DNA from: Clostridia bacterium
GTDB taxonomy: Bacteria; Bacillota; Clostridia; Christensenellales; Aristaeellaceae
Reading direction: 5' to 3'
Length of the DNA stretch: 5,883 nucleotides
Assembly (NCBI GenBank): GCA_024404395.1
Contig: JAKSPZ010000072.1
Location: 1 to 5,883, forward strand
Positions within the stretch are counted from its first letter, which is position 1. Each line of letters starts with the position of its first letter. This document shows positions 5,157 through 5,883 of this stretch, in pieces. A model generated the notes under the pieces. The model did not search any database, had not been told where the DNA came from, and saw nothing but the letters and a program-made list of their open reading frames with translations. A program made the translations under genes and the position numbers.

Positions 5157-5883
5157 TCAGCCGTAGATCTCAGCTTCGGTGTGATAGCCGGAATCGGTGA
5201 CGATGTTCATGTTGTTGGCATCAACGAATTCGCAGGTAACGAGAACGGCGGGAACGTCGATGGGATTGCCGTCGGCGTCGGAGCCTTCCATGGTGCCCTG
5301 AGTGGTGCAGGTGCCGGTGGTGGCGAGCTCAACGGCGACGTCGATGGCGACGCGGCCCATCTCGCGGGAGTCACCGAAAACGGTCATGGACTGAGTGCCT
5401 GCGAGGACGCGCTGGCAAGCGGCGACTTCGCAGTCCATGCCGGTGATGATGGTCTCCATGGCGATGTCATCGCCCAGAGCGGCGATGGCGCCGGAGGCCA
5501 GACCATCGTTGGGGGAGAGGACGGCGTCGATCACGAGACCCTGAGCGTCTGCGATGGACATTGCGTTCTCAACGTGCTTGGTTGCTTCGGCGGGAGACCA
5601 GCCGATGCAGTCATTGTCGGAGATGATGTTGATGGCACCGGACTCGACGTAGGGAGCCAGCATCTCGTATGCGCCGCCGTAGTACAGGGGAGCGCAGGAG
5701 TCGCCGGGATCGCCGTGCAGGATGACCACATTGCCCTTGACTTCGCCGTACTTGGCTTCCAGCTGGTCAACGATGTACTGACCCTGCAGCTGGCCCTGAT
5801 ACCAGGAGTCGAAGGTGATGTAAGCGGAGAGCTGGTCGGTACCGGTGATCATGCGGTCATAGGAGATGACGGCGACACCGGCG
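5157..5883 (-). CDS. chvE: Sugar ABC transporter substrate-binding protein, ChvE-like (N-terminus outside window)
   Basis: The reading frame is open to the right edge, so the signal peptide and about the first third are missing; 241 residues are visible. The Met encoded at 5852-5850 is internal: the frame continues upstream as AGVAVISYDR, a typical periplasmic-binding-protein strand. Counting from the edge, landmarks are VISYDRMI (5-12), YITFDSW (21-27), HGDPGDSCAP (56-65), DAVLSPNDGLASGAI (119-133), ITGMDCEV (146-153), TVFGDSREMG (167-176), and a C-terminus ending TDSGYHTEAEIYG. The order and wording of these blocks match ChvE/XylF-class pentose-hexose binding proteins (Peripla_BP_4-like). 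The protein should be exported and lipid-anchored or wall-associated in a Gram-positive cell, delivering sugar to the permease. It is unusual in having six cysteines in the visible part (63, 92, 151, 156, 192, 217). It is the first of the three transporter genes visible; the operon promoter is outside the window. Family is confident, sugar is not. Confidence 0.92.
   Translation of the reverse strand, partial: AGVAVISYDRMITGTDQLSAYITFDSWYQGQLQGQYIVDQLEAKYGEVKGNVVILHGDPGDSCAPLYYGGAYEMLAPYVESGAINIISDNDCIGWSPAEATKHVENAMSIADAQGLVIDAVLSPNDGLASGAIAALGDDIAMETIITGMDCEVAACQRVLAGTQSMTVFGDSREMGRVAIDVAVELATTGTCTTQGTMEGSDADGNPIDVPAVLVTCEFVDANNMNIVTDSGYHTEAEIYG

Overview
The window reads as chromosomal DNA of a fairly GC-rich anaerobic Bacillota (Clostridia-like) bacterium, probably a gut or rumen lineage. 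This rests on the Gram-positive style GGAGGA Shine-Dalgarno site, a near-consensus sigma-A promoter, compact hairpin-plus-T terminators, high-GC coding DNA with AT-richer gaps, and protein families common in carbohydrate-scavenging Clostridia. The taxonomic call is inference; there is no rRNA or marker gene.

Layout: the + strand carries the last 17 codons of an unidentified gene (1-54), a hairpin (67-97), an FAD-dependent oxidoreductase (112-1272), a strong terminator (1286-1322), a strong promoter (1321-1349) and a ROK-family sugar kinase-like gene (1379-2293). A hairpin readable from both strands (2293-2335) separates this from a minus-strand operon. In transcription order the operon is: a sugar-binding protein that runs off the right edge (5883-5157), a perfect 14-bp intercistronic hairpin (5143-5112), a double-NBD sugar ABC ATPase (5075-3543) and a XylH/MmsB-type permease (3514-2348). 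The operon's promoter and the N-terminus of the binding protein lie beyond the right edge.

How it fits together: the three minus-strand genes form a complete CUT2-type monosaccharide importer of the ChvE-MmsA-MmsB (GguAB) / XylFGH class. The convergent ROK protein is a candidate to phosphorylate the imported sugar, since CUT2 systems deliver unphosphorylated sugar. The FAD enzyme is of unknown substrate; its proximity to sugar genes suggests a role in oxidising a carbohydrate or related compound, but nothing in the sequence proves this.

I found no mobile element, CRISPR array, tRNA or rRNA, and no convincing new system. The points most worth a second look are the ROK protein lacking the family's zinc-binding motif, the perfect hairpin after the binding-protein gene, the hairpin set almost on top of the oxidoreductase start, and the cysteine-rich binding protein.
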